A stretch of DNA of 64,000 nt. Origin: Onchocerca volvulus. Taxonomy: Eukaryota > Nematoda > Chromadorea > Rhabditida > Onchocercidae. Shown here in pieces: positions 38,203 through 50,577 of this stretch. The stretch covers positions 7,252,888 through 7,316,887 of the forward strand of contig HG738138.1 in the NCBI GenBank assembly GCA_000499405.2. The letters run 5' to 3'. The position numbers and the translations under genes are program-made. The notes under the pieces are model-generated. The model did no database searches. It was not told the origin of the DNA and saw nothing but the letters and a program-made list of their open reading frames with translations. Numbering within the stretch: position 1 is the first letter of the stretch; every line of letters begins with the position of its first letter.

Positions 38203-41200
38203 ATTTCACGTAACTGTGACAGTCTACTTCATCATTAATGTCACTGAAAGTTTCTAAAAATCAGTTTTATAACAGGTCTTTTTTATGACAATAAAAATAT
38301 GAGCACTAAAGAAAGTTTTGCTGCATGATTTTGCAATTAACTGTAAATATAGGAACAAATTATTACCGATGGATAGATCAGTTAAAAGCGTAAAATTTGT
38401 AATTGAAAATTTCTGTTTTATTGTACTGCTTTAGTACTTCGAAAAATTAACTTTTGAGATTACTTTTTTAAAACTTCCAGTTAGTGCTTAACTGATGTTT
38501 TCGGTGTTTGCTCATCTACAATAAGGAGTGGTTTTATTTTAGTTGGAATCAAATTACGTTTTTGTTATTGGTGCAGGAAAAAAGTATCTACCAGTTTTAC
38601 GTTTGTTTTATCTGTATACTCATCTGAACAGTTGTTTTACATTAGTGAGAATTCAACTCTCTGCAAGTATCAGAATTGAGAATCATTCGGGTTTGAACTT
38701 GTTAATTTCGAAAACAGCAGAATTGTTATGTTGTTGCTCTTCGCATTATTTGTTCTTACATAATTTATTTTTCTTATGTGGTGTCAAACTGTTCCATGTT
38801 ATTAATGATATAAGTTTAGTATCATTTGTATGGAGTTCCAAGTTTATAATTTTCTAATTGATATTATTTTGTATTTTGTGGCTTTAATAGGTTTATAGAT
38901 AAGGTTTTCATAATTTTTAATTGTATAGGAACTTCTTTTTTTTTTTTCACGCAATGTGCGGTACTCAAGTAAGGTAAATGGGAAAAAAAGAACACCTGAA
39001 TGGATAAGCCTTACTTGTTTGCTGTGAGAGACATTTTATGGTCACTTTTGATTTGTATTGTTGCGCGGGTCTCCTAAACATAAAAGATTAAAAGATGTCT
39101 GAGATATCGATGTAGTTGTGCATAGTATTGGAAATAGATTTATCAAAATTGAGTTATTGTCAAGATCGTATGTGCGATACCGCCATGATTATACGAGATT
39201 CCGAGCCTTATAATCGTACATGACATAAAGTTCACTTCAAGTCTGGCTACATATGATGAGTAATATGGAATTAGGAAGATTTTTATTTTTGATGGAGGAT
39301 TTATTGAGTTAAAGATAATTATTCATGAGTATTACGGAAACATTGGATCTTGGATAGTTCCTTACTGTTGATAATTGGGAGATTTTGTTGGAGTTTGATC
39401 GGAGTTGGAATTGGTGAGGATTTGACTAAGTGTAGATGATCATTGGTATTGAGTCGAAACAAAAATGAAGCGCAATGCTCGTCGATTGCCGATGCGAGTT
39501 CTTGTTCGCCCTGATAGTTCTGATATTCCGATCGTACCGTTTTACACTGGATGCTCTGGTTGATCCAAATTCTTTGTATAGTGGAAGTTTGTTTACTATA
39601 TGCCAACCTTAGCACAATTTGCTAAATGCTAACTAATATCGCGAAGAAAGTCAATTTACATCAACTTTAATACAGAAGAAGTTCATTTTTTACTGTCAAC
39701 CAAAGCATAATTTACAATATGTTAGCATGGCACAATTTATTCCATGTTAATGGCACAATGCAACTTACCATATGCTAATTATAGCGCGAAGGCCAGCAAC
39801 TTAATTATACCGAGATATTTCTGTAATTTTTAATGCAGAAATCCTTTGATTATTTCGTCATATTTTTATTCTATAAAATATTTCGGTTATTCCAACAGGG
39901 TGTATTGGTTTAAGGATTGCGGCTGAAGTAGACTCACACGAATTCTTGCACCACTTGTTTTCATTTCTGCAACTACGAAAGGTACAAAATGAACTATGGT
40001 TTAAATTCTTGAGCTTAGCTTGCTCGGTTGTAAATTGTTAGACTTTCAGTTTAAATTCGATAGTAACTTAAAAGCTGTGATACACGCTTACGAAAGCGTG
40101 GGGACTAGTTTTCTAGCCATTTGTGTGCAATGTTGTAGTGCAGGCAGTTCATCTGTATAGGAGCTGAATGTCTGGTGATTTACGTTATCTGTTGCACGAC
40201 ACAAATTACGAGTTTTTGTACTCAAACTAACAGGATTCCCACATCTTAAACTTTGATTTTGTTTACTTTAAATGTAAAACAAGCCAAAATCTATGTTATT
40301 GTTGACATTGGTAATTTACCTCAATCAGCAACCATTTCTTCGAACACTTTGACTTCGTATTACTAACAATTCCTTTTCTATCCCTTTAAAGTCCCATTTA
40401 AATTTTGGCGACACCATTTATAGTCATTTGCTAAATCAGTTGTAAAAACTGTCATTCAAAGCAGATAGAAAAAAAATCTAGTGCACGAGATTTCATAATT
40501 AGCAAAAAAATTTGATTTTTTACTTCAAGTTTACTTTGGTCTTATATAAATTTTGCTACTACTTGAAATTCTTTCTCTCTTTACTTAAAATCGTTTAAGA
40601 GAATCCTTTTTTTATGCAAATTGAGAAGAGCGACTCGAGAAGTCTAATATTTTTCAGGCAGAAATCGAAATTCAGCAGTGTTTATTTTAATTAAGTTTTT
40701 AAATTTGCAATTTTTTTATTCAGAGTTAAAAATTGAAAATTAAGAGTGCTTTTAAAAGTTTCTATGAAATGAGTGACCAAATTAACAATACGAAATAGTA
40801 TACCACGCTCTTCCAAAATTTTCCCCTCCTTTCATTTCATTTTTATTCCTGGTTGTTGTTTGATATATCCATAATAAAATTTTTCGCAATTTTCAAGTTT
40901 CAGACGAAATAATTAATATACTGATATATAGGTACGAAAAGCACTCATGCATGAATAGAAGCATGTGAGATATGATGTACAGTAGTTGCTATAGTTTCAT
41001 CGGTTTTTTAGGGATAGTGACTACTGTTGCCACAAAATTGAATCCTTTCTGTATTTACTGGCAAACAACAGATAATACGGAAATTATCATCCTCTAAAAA
41101 ATCTTACAGTTAGGGGAGTCGGAAGCATTTTTTCATATTATTCTTTGCAATAATATTTTCAACCATTGCGACACAGGTTGTTACTTATGTTTCACTGAAA

Positions 41201-41234
41201 TATATCAATCAAATTTGCAGCACAGTGTTGACGC
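38203..41234. other. Intergenic region; one weak ORF
   Basis: About 3 kb. A 98-codon minus-strand ORF at 39319-39615 (contains NYQGEQELASAIDEHC) faintly recalls a retrotransposon gag fragment, but no protease, reverse transcriptase or LTR is visible. At 39655-39790 short words such as TTAGCATGGCACAA and CATATGCTAA recur in both orientations. Otherwise nothing recognisable. Confidence 0.35.
41214..41220 (+). promoter_or_regulatory. Probable spliced-leader acceptor of the astacin gene
   Basis: TTTGCAG ends 14 bp before the ATG at 41235, which starts a signal-peptide-like sequence. It supports choosing that exon as the first one. Confidence 0.5.
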
Positions 41235-44200
41235 ATGATTTTTCTAAAATTTAATTTATGTGTGATTGTATATGAGACAATTTTATATGTAACTGTAGCT
41301 ACAGTGAACGATCTGCATGATTTAAAGGTTGGCTATAATAAATGCTTTAACTGCTGTGAAATCGAATTCACAAACGTCATTAAACAGAAAATATTTGTAT
41401 GACAAGTATTATCCATTTTCGAAATTTAATAGTGCACATGATCCATTTATTTCTTTAAAAATGAAACTTTGATTTAGCGAATTTGGAAGAATTGTAACTT
41501 CAACTTATGGTTTTTACAATTAATATGATAAAGAGTTCAAAAAAAAATTGGAGTATTAACTTAAATTATAGTATTTTGATCGTCGGAAAGCTGATTCTGA
41601 AGCATTCCTGATGCCGTCCGATTTTGCAATGGCTTCAGAGCTTGGTGATAATGATTGGCAAGACAGTGATGACTGGGCGCTTTATAGCAGTGGCAAATTT
41701 GAGGGTGATATGGATATAACTGAGGGTGATATTCTTGAACTGACGAATGTAAGCTCATTTTTCGAGTGGATTTTAACATTGCAATTTTCGAACTTTTTTT
41801 TGGAAATGTCTGCATCGTTAATTCGGTTTTTATGGCTTTTTAAGCATTTTCATTTTTTGTTCAAAATTTAATCAAAAATCTCAAAAACATATTCATTTAA
41901 AATAACATTCTTCCTGAGTGGTTACTTCATTATGTATCCTGTCGATTTTGATAGACTAAATTCAAATGCTTATTAGATGATGAAAGCAAAATGATACGTT
42001 GCACATTCTTTGCACATAACTTTATGATTTGTTATCACTTCTTCAGACCTATCCAATTGTTGATAGTGAAGATACATATCCACAAAACAATGTGCTATAT
42101 AATGCGGTGCGAAATCGACACCAATTGTGGCCTAATTCTCGAATACCATATGCCATGAGCAATCAGTACAGTTCATATAGGTAACACTCTCCAATACTTT
42201 TTAAAACTAATGACTAGAAAATTTTGCGGAAAATTACTCGCACTTAAGGGAATTTTATGAAAAATTGCTTGCACTTAATTTTTAATTAGCAGAAAAAATT
42301 ACCTGTAGCAAAAAGTCTAACAATTTTTAAATTTGCAATAAATAAAATTTGTCATGAAATTCCCATAAAATTTGGAAGTTATAAAATTTGTAAAGCTAAC
42401 CGAGATCTCACACTATTCCGCAGTTAACACTCCTATACATCATCGATATACCAAAGTAATTTGGGATCTATTGGAAGGATTTCAGAATGTTTTGAAGATC
42501 GTTTTCCTTGTGTGCTATATATTTTTGCAGCATTAAAACCATGATTAATGACGGAAATGTGATATTATAGTGATAATTTGCAGTCGTTCAGTAATAGCAG
42601 CTGCAATGGAGGAGTATACGCAGCATACATGTATTCGTTGGGTACCACGATCTGTTGAGGACTATGATTATATTTACATAATGCCTGATCGAGGATGCTA
42701 TTCAATGGTCGGTAAAACCGGTATGTCATACTTTTTATTTGTCTTATTATCTATGTCCTTCATTTTTATTGATATTTTTAATAGTTTCGATATCTATATC
42801 TCCCCTATTTATCCATTTTTTATCACGCATGATATACAATATGAACTTGAAAAACAGGTTACGATCACATAGTAAATTAGATGCTTTTGAAATACAATGC
42901 GTCGGTTAAAAAGTTTCTTTATATCTCAAGTTAAACTACTTCTAAAGATGTTTCCTAAGTTTACTGATTCGCACTATTAGGTGGTAAACAAACTGTATCG
43001 CTCGGTACGGGATGCATACAAAAGGGTATCATAATGCATGAACTGATGCACGCGGTCGGATTTTTCCATGAACAATCCAGAACTGATCGGGACAATCACA
43101 TAACAGTGCTTTGGGAAAATATACAGCCTGGAATGCAGGGTTAGTTCCTTCCAACAGAGAATTTTCAAATTTGCTGTTGTAACAAATATAGTGACACTTA
43201 AGTGCGTGTTCCAGTTTCATTGTTTTAGCCATTCCTTCATCTGTTCGGAATTTTTTGTTTATAAGGTTCAACACTTCCTCCCAATGCTAGGCATATTTGC
43301 AGGGCAATTTGAAAAATACGATCACGGTATAATCGATTCACTTGGCGCTGACTATGATTACGACTCTATTATGCATTACGGACCGCGAGCATTTAGTGGC
43401 AATGGTCAGCCAACATTAGTGCCGAAAATTCCCATTGCTATTGGTCAACGATTGCATTTCAGTACACTTGATATATTCAAAATCAATAAGCTTTACAACT
43501 GCCCACTTCGTAAATGTTTCAAAAATTTCACTCTTTTCATACATTGGCTTAATTATACTTGAGAAGTATGAAAGGAAATTTCGCATATTATCGCTGGAAA
43601 CATTGTTGGGAAAGTTGGATTATTGTTGGAAAAGTTGAATTTTAATTAGTGTGACGGAAATAAATCCTTTAGTAACAAAGTTTTATTAATAAATGGAAGA
43701 GTGTATTTTCCTATATAATACAAACAATTAGTGAATAACATCTTGAATAACTGATCACAGGATTATTCTCTCTTTGCTGATAGTAGAGAAGAATATTCGC
43801 CCTAAATTGTCGATTTGTTGCAGAAGCCGTCGCTGTATCGTCCCGCGTCGTTTTAGAAAATGATTTAGAAGACTGTTCTTGAGAACTCTTAGCAAACAAC
43901 CCTATTGGAAAATCCATCTTGCTCCAAAATCTGATCCTTACAAATTCTTTCGGGGCTCGTCCTTCTTCCTTAATCTCCGATTCATCGTTTCTTATTAGTC
44001 AACCTCGCTTTGTTTACCCGTTAATCGGAGCATTTTGGCGCTAAATGTGTTTGTCGTTTCAGCGGGAAACATATTTAATCTCTATTGTTAAACATATTTC
44101 TCCTTTTGATGGTAAACATGTTTATCGTTTCGACGGGAAACATGTTTGTCATTTCTTTATTGTTTTGGCGGCAAACATGTTTACCGGTTTGTTGATCCTT

Positions 44201-45824
44201 TGAAACTACGCGCTTCTTGAACTTTACCACTCTTATTTTACATTAATTATAATTTTCGGGTTTTTCCGACAATTATGGGAGCACTAGAATGAAGATTGTA
44301 AATATCAAAATTTTAGCGCAGAATTTAAAATAAATTAAAGAGCTGCACATTTTATTAATAGTTCAGTTCATTTTTCCTGAAATGATAAATTTCCAGTCTT
44401 AATAGTTCCAGGTGTGATTGGAACAAAAAGAACGGCGGTATCTTCGTCACCTAAAATTAATGAAAGTCAAAAACTCACAAATGCATCCATACATTTGATC
44501 ATTACTGACTCCTGCAAAAACATACGTTCGGATTGTGACGAACTCGCTGTTCATGGTAATTCCGCAAGTTATAAATTCCTAAAGTCACTCGCTTCAGTGT
44601 CATTTGTAAACTCATATCATTTGAAAGTTCCACTCACTGAAGACGATAATAGTCTTTAAAAATATTTTAGGCTACGGTAATAGTACTACAATAATCGGAA
44701 TAGTCCTGGTTTTTCCCTATTGCTGTGCTTTCTTCAATAGGTCCACAACCAACACCTTCTCTTTGCGCATGTCAATCGGCATACTGTTCCCGAAATTCAA
44801 TTTTTCATGACATTCCATTGTTACTATTCAGGATGGTGCACAGGTAACCCGCGATGGATGAAACATTACTGCCCGAAGAGTTGCAAGCTGTGCAGCAATC
44901 TTACAGGTGCGTTAACTAACTTATTACTGAAATAAATCAGGAATTCCTTACATCAGTGTATCTGGATTTATCGCATTCCTAAATACTAATAGAACCAGTT
45001 GACTGTACATTTCAGTTAATTTAACATGTTCACTTCATAAAATTCCAGTTCAACCATGTGTTGACCAACGACCAGACTGTTTCACACTTATGCAAAATGG
45101 CCACTGTACAATTTCGAATGTATTTATGCACGCTTTCTGTTCAAAATCATGCGATTTTTGCAAATCAGTGTTACGCAATGAAACAGTAGCAACATTATTA
45201 TCAACTAAAAGTGCAATAATTACAACAGAGACAACAACGAGCAAGTCAAACAGGTGATCTTGTGATAAATCGAACGGAACATTTCGCCGTTTTCATTATT
45301 CATTCAAATTTCTAATCTTCCAGACAGTATATATTCACCAAGAATTTCCAGTCATTTATTAACACCACATATCCCATAACTAATTTCATGAGTTTCTGCA
45401 AAAGCTTATCAGTCAGTTTACAATCCTTCGTATCTTCATGATTCACTTGAAGCTTTAAATATAGGTACTACTATGATTCGAAATATTTATCCGTCGCAAC
45501 ATCCAGATGTTATCGATACTCAATTCCTGCATCAATCTTATTAGATTTGCTTTATAATTTCGTTGATCGAATATACATATAACATTTGAAAATCACAGAT
45601 TGAAACAATCGGTTGGAACCGCATGGAGAAAGCTAATCAATTCAAGAATAAATCCTACTGAAGTATCTTCTACACAAAAAACATGCAGTGATCGGAAAGG
45701 CTTCTGCATTCATTGGAAAAATGTTGGATTCTGCAAAGGATTGTTTTCCAATTTTATGATGGAAAACTGTCAACGGTCATGTAAAATATGTATCAATGAA
45801 GATGATGATAAAACTTCTGAATAA
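41235..45824 (+). CDS. Astacin metalloprotease with three C-terminal ShK domains (nematode NAS family)
   Basis: Ten exons: 41235-41327, 41572-41748, 42047-42180, 42584-42720, 42981-43139, 43303-43509, 44412-44555, 44832-44906, 45049-45253 and 45599-45824; 518 residues, all phases consistent. Seen: a hydrophobic N-terminus ([19 protein letters not shown]), an acidic propeptide, [14 protein letters not shown] at the start of the protease, zinc motif [12 protein letters not shown] (His 200, 204, 210; Glu 201) followed by SRTDRD, and Met-turn [11 protein letters not shown]. Three six-cysteine ShK modules follow, starting near residues 337, 379 and 479, the last two separated by a Thr/Ser-rich linker. 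Known: secreted zinc endopeptidases; NAS members with ShK tails act in cuticle, pharynx and gut. Catalytic residues are intact. The first exon is the least certain part. Confidence 0.9.
44008..44195. repeat. Imperfect repeats with GTAAACA / AAACATGTTT cores
   Basis: Within the sixth astacin intron, four or more degenerate copies share a core such as GGTAAACATGTTTATCG, GGGAAACATGTTTGTC and GGCAAACATGTTTACCG, with TTTGTTTACCCG at the left edge. The core is palindromic and contains forkhead-type words (TGTTTAC/GTAAACA). Confidence 0.7.
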
Positions 45825-46029
45825 ATGAAATACTTACTATAATCTTTAAAAAACTAAGGTCAATAAACCATACGGATTTTGATTGAATTTACATCTCCAA
45901 ACAAATTAAATCAAAATACATTGTTTTCAGTAAATTCGAATGTTGGTAGACAGTGTAAAAAGTCTGGCTATGACAAATATCTCTCATAAAGTTCTTCCAA
46001 ACTTGTCATAATCCAAATATATTGCAGCA

Positions 46030-49000
46030 TTAATCCATAGAAATATTTTCTTCCGATATAGGGGTATCAGGTATACACTGAAAAGCAAAACAGTTGACGT
46101 CCAGCAGCACGACTTCCATAAACCCGACTTGTGGATCACGTGAACCACTTCTCAAAAATTGTTCCAAACTTGTGTTTGACGTGCAGTCGTAAGATTGTTG
46201 ATAACTTTTTGCATGAAATATAATCAAAACAAACTTACAAAAAATTCAAGAAAGATATGATTGTTTTCATTATGCTCTACCATGAATTGTGTAGACAAGA
46301 TGCCTCGGTGATCAATACGGAGAGACAACTAAAAGAAGCCATCCAATAAAATATATCTTTTTTACGAAATTTATCAAAAATCAATGCTCTTTACGGAAAT
46401 TGAAATAACCATACCACTTACCAAGGTATCCATAACTTTACCTTACTGCAGATATCTAATGGAGGAGTCATTCGCCTTACTAGATTCAGCCTATACGTAA
46501 ACTCGACATCATGCTTGCATTCCAATCGCTCGATTTGTTCAGAATAATGTGGAAATTTTGTCTGCAAATAAGTGTGAGCTCAGCGACAGAAAACTAAAAA
46601 ATACGGTACAAGAAGTCAGATACTCTCAACCCAGACAAAACTGTTTCAAGTAAGTAACGAGAAGCTTTCGTTACGTATCCAAACCTATATATCAGAAAAC
46701 AGACTCATAATGATATTTAAGTTAAAATGAACCTTGATTTTACCCACATCTCCTTCCGTGATTACACTCAATGAAAACCGATCAATTTTGAAACCAACGG
46801 TTGGGCTGCTATGGTCAAGCTCATGAAATGTTTCTTTCAGCATCCATGGTTTCATTATAACCTTTGCAGCAACATTAGTAGGATTGAAATCAAAATCAAG
46901 CACCTAAATTGATTTTTGTACTGACGTCTGAAATGTCTTTTAACTATTTCAGTTTAATAAATTCATTAAAAGAAATGAGAATCACTTACTATATCTGGAT
47001 TTTGAGTCTTGATTAGGCACTTTGCAACAATTCCATTTTTTTCGAGCATGACTTTGAGAGGTTCACCGTAACCATCGTAAGTCATTTTCATAACTGTACT
47101 GACTCCAGCACCAAAGGCACTCAAGCATTCCTAAAAAAAAAAAGAAAAAGAAATACAAAAGCAGTAGCTGTGCCGTAGTAACTCGATATTTTAAAAGACC
47201 TTGAGTATCTGTGGCAAACTGATAATTCGCAGAAAAATAGTAAGTGAAAATTAAGAAGCGTAACAGACAGAAAAAAAATATTCTGAAGTAGACGAAAATA
47301 ACCGTGAAAATAGAGAGAGGTATGCGAAACGTTACAACATCTTCATTTAGAATAAATTCAGTAAATAAATCGCTTTTCAAATAAGCGATTCCTTGAACAC
47401 AATTCTGATCATCCACAACAATTCGTAAACCATTCTTGCTAATATCGATAACACAATTCTAAAAGAATGCTTGATTTTATATGAATCCTGAAAAAACAAA
47501 TCAATAACTGAATTACTGTTCGACATAAGGTTTGGCTTTTGTGTTCTGTAAAGTTAATGGTAAAACAGTATGGATTAATTACATTGTAGGCGTTTTCTAA
47601 AAGGCTTATGAAAAACTATGTAAATATGTAGCTTACACTTTCAACACATTTAAAACTTCGAATAGACCGAAAACTGATAAAAAGATGACATGAGAAAGCA
47701 GGCAGTCATAACGCTACTGACGTTTATACTGGCAGATTAGTTCTGCTTAAATCATTTATTTTGATGGAATAACAGTATAGAAAAACAAAAGAACAATTTA
47801 GGGTAGTTCTCTATCATCATTCAAATCACTATGCATTAATTTTTAAAATGCATAATTTCTCTCTTCCCTATAGAATCCCGCTATGCTTATCTACATCAGA
47901 ATATAAGAGTGCATCATAAAGGCATATATTCCAAATTCTGTGTATTACCTACAGAGGTTATGAAATGATAATATATCAACATGTGTTTCAAATCATAATT
48001 TCTGATTTTTGAGAAACATGTTGGAAAAATGAGCTTATCTGATCAGAGAAATTTTACAATGACTTCCGTAGAAATGAATCAAAGGCAAAGACAAAGGAAA
48101 TTTTGTTTATTGGAACAAAAGCTTTCCAAAAATTATAACTAAAAAAAAATACACTTTCCATGAACTGCTCTACTTTTTCGGCCAGACATATGAAAACCCC
48201 AGAAAGTTTACGCCTTTCCATGGTCAATGTCACCAATCAGGTTCAGAGTTCCATCATTAAGTGAAATCAAAGCTCATTTAAAGTACGATTATACAGTGAT
48301 GGCAGCAGATTTCGATGCGAAACTTGTGCAGATGGGAGAAAATTGACAAACAAGGCGAAAAGGATGATTAAATACATGATGAGTATAACAAACTGCACGT
48401 CAATAACATTTGACTCCACATAATAGAAACAAGAATGAATGCAGAATGAGTGGTGTAAAAAATAAAAGATGAATATCTCCCGAAAAGCACGCATACTGAT
48501 ACGTCTTTGGATGTTACAATGCAGGAAATGAACGATATTTCAAACGAAAGTTTTACAATAGTTCTCGCAGTATTTTGTGCTTAGGAGTTTAAGAATTCAA
48601 AATGCAATGTCAAACTGGATCCAATTAGACCAGTTTACTGAGCGAGGAAGCAAGACACTAAACGTTTGCAATTGAAAGTGGCGGACTATGTAACACGATA
48701 ACAACATGAGCAACGAATATTATCCCTTTTTAAAGAAGCCTAAAAGGCACTTTAACAATTACAGCAATCAAAGATGCTTGACACTATTCGAAAATACAAA
48801 TTTGAAGGTGCAAAGGAGGAAAGTACTGATTTATCGTTAAACAGAATAGAGTTTAAAGAAAAGTAGACATCAAGTAACTTGACATAAAAGTAATTGATAA
48901 AAGTTTTGGACCTAATCGAGTTCGGTACTGACGTACAATCATTTAGATTCAGGCTTCCAATCAACAGAAGTTTTGAGTGATGAAGGATAAAATACAATCT

Positions 49001-50125
49001 TTTATATGAAGGACAGGAAGCTAGAGATAAATAGAGATAAGGAACTGGTAAAAATCGAAGCAGAAAAGTATGAAAGGCTTTCGTTTTTAAATTAGCTAAA
49101 ACTGGGCAGAACTTACTTAGCTGCTGAGAGAAGCTGAGAACTATATTTCCACACAAGCGATAAAATAGGAAGAGTTATCATCAGATTTATCTGTTCTCAC
49201 ATTTCAACAAGCGGCTCAAGAGAGTTGTCATGTCACTAATCGAGTAGAACTGTAAGAATAGATTAAATTGCGATGGAAATCTAACAGCATGTTCTGTATC
49301 ATCTTCCACAGTAGGTGTACAGAAAGAAAATATTCATCTCTCTTTGCATCTTTTCGTTAACAAGTATTCGACAGTAAATTGTTAGATAGACTGTGTGTTT
49401 CAAAATCTTGAAGATAAAGGAATTGGTGAGTAAATTAACAAAAGAAATAAATATAAAGCATTATTTTGTTCACCTCTCCGACTCGCATATCAATAAAGAA
49501 ATGTGAAAATGTCGGTTTGTTATGTCATCTTTTTACTGCACTGGGAATAAGGTATTCGAGAAATGATTAGAAGCACAAAAAAACTCAATCACGTGCTGTT
49601 CGTGATGATGCGATATTTATAGCGAATAAGCTAATGAAATACAAGATATTTTATAGGAATCGAGCGCAAGGACAATTTACATATTGCCAATGACGGTTTC
49701 AATATGACAATTGCGTCAATCTAGACCACAAGTATATATTCATGAACATTTCCAACCACATATCCTGCTAAGACAAAATGACAGATGCAAGCTTTATCGA
49801 CTGATTTCCCAGAAGAGAAAATTCAAACTCTCCTCTTCAAACTACTGCAATACCGCCTACGAATGTGAAAAACGATCAATAAAGATAGAATAGAGGAATA
49901 TAGGGGATCTCGCATAGTTCAATAACACCAAGAAAACCGAACGATCTTGGTTTCTACATGTCCTACTGCCTATATATATATATACTATCAGTTTCATAAA
50001 AACCAATAGTATATCACCTCTCGAAAATCGAGTGCTTTCAATGCTTGATGAAGATCACGAGCATCTTCTAATTTCAATAGGATCAACGTCTGTTCAGGTG
50101 CTACTCCATCAAGTACAAGTGTCAT
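46030..50125 (-). CDS. RAD1 checkpoint clamp subunit (9-1-1 complex; C. elegans MRT-2 family)
   Basis: Seven exons: 50125-50018, 47458-47303, 47130-46990, 46903-46733, 46561-46442, 46328-46239 and 46077-46030; 277 residues (human 282). Every intron is phase 0. Seen: LEDARDLHQALKALDFRE, GLRIVVDDQNCVQGIAYL, VVTFRIPLSIF, ECLSAFGAG, LDFDFNPTNVAAKV, LRIDHRGILSTQFMVEH and EFFCIPDTPISEE; each aligns with human RAD1 in order. Known: with RAD9 and HUS1 it forms a PCNA-like ring loaded at damaged DNA to activate ATR signalling; worm mrt-2 also affects telomeres. The first intron is 2.56 kb. TCTGTTTCAG ends 5 bp before the ATG, and a stop codon of upstream exons lies about 50 bp away, suggesting a downstream operon gene (inference). 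Confidence 0.92.
47459..50017 (-). other. Large first intron of RAD1
   Basis: A 2.56 kb intron, far longer than the other introns of this gene. It contains a 134-codon minus-strand ORF (48752-49156) rich in Leu, Ser and Phe with no family match, which I take as chance. No transposon ends were identified. Confidence 0.5.
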
Positions 50126-50130
50126 TTGCT

Positions 50131-50140
50131 CTGAAACAGA
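50131..50140 (-). promoter_or_regulatory. Probable trans-splice acceptor of RAD1
   Basis: On the minus strand TCTGTTTCAG is followed by AGCAA and the ATG. The close upstream stop codon makes an SL2-type operon site plausible. Confidence 0.5.
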
Positions 50141-50176
50141 AAGCTAATCAAAAGAAACAAGGACGATTTCCACGCT

Positions 50177-50577
50177 TCATGTGATAAATAAGTTATCAGC
50201 ACATGATTTCGCATTCCATTGTGACAACGTAGCAAAGGCCAGAACGCTTTCAGCATCTTGAAAAGCCTACAACAAATTAACATATAAACGTTTTAGCATT
50301 CGAAGACATTAATAAAGTATTGCTTTCCAATTCGCAATCACTTTTCAATGAATGTTTCATATTCTCGATTTTCCCAAAACAACAAACACAAATCTTCCCT
50401 ACAAAAAAATAACAAACAGTTCAGATGTTCAAAAAACAAATCTAGTGACCTTTCTAATTCAGATGTTTCGCATCATTTCTTTTGATCGACGACAATAAAT
50501 TGCACACCGTGAGCCGACAGAATTTCGCGCTTAACGTAGTATGTTTCAGATTGACAAAGAATTCTGTTATCGTGGTT
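50177..50577 (-). CDS. Terminal exons of an unidentified gene upstream of RAD1 (partial, tentative)
   Basis: Three exon-like pieces with acceptors lie on the minus strand. 50577 leftwards, after TTTCATAG: one frame reads ITEFFVNLKHTTLSAKFCR, another ILCQSETYYVKREILSAHGV and ends at 50473. 50399-50342, after TTTTTGTAG: EDLCLLFWENREYETFIEK. 50266-50177, after TTGTAG: either FQDAESVLAFATLSQWNA, stopping at 50177, or another open frame beginning LFKMLKAFWPLLRCHNGM. The compositions look coding, but I could not settle donors and frames. A further exon-like piece with good splice sites is at 51786-51731 (IPQKQIAEMTKACFSHDV). I do not recognise the family. It lies head-to-tail with RAD1. Confidence 0.35.

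Noticed and set aside
39319..39615. Possible gag fragment of a BEL/Pao-type retrotransposon
   Set aside because: Resemblance is very weak and no LTR, protease or reverse transcriptase is nearby.
48752..49156. 134-codon minus-strand ORF inside the RAD1 first intron
   Set aside because: Low-complexity hydrophobic composition, no family match, no promoter or splice evidence.
50473..50577. Condensin CAP-G fragment
   Set aside because: A frame here loosely resembles a HEAT repeat of CAP-G, but the gene appears to end within 300 bp, which does not fit a protein of that size and order.
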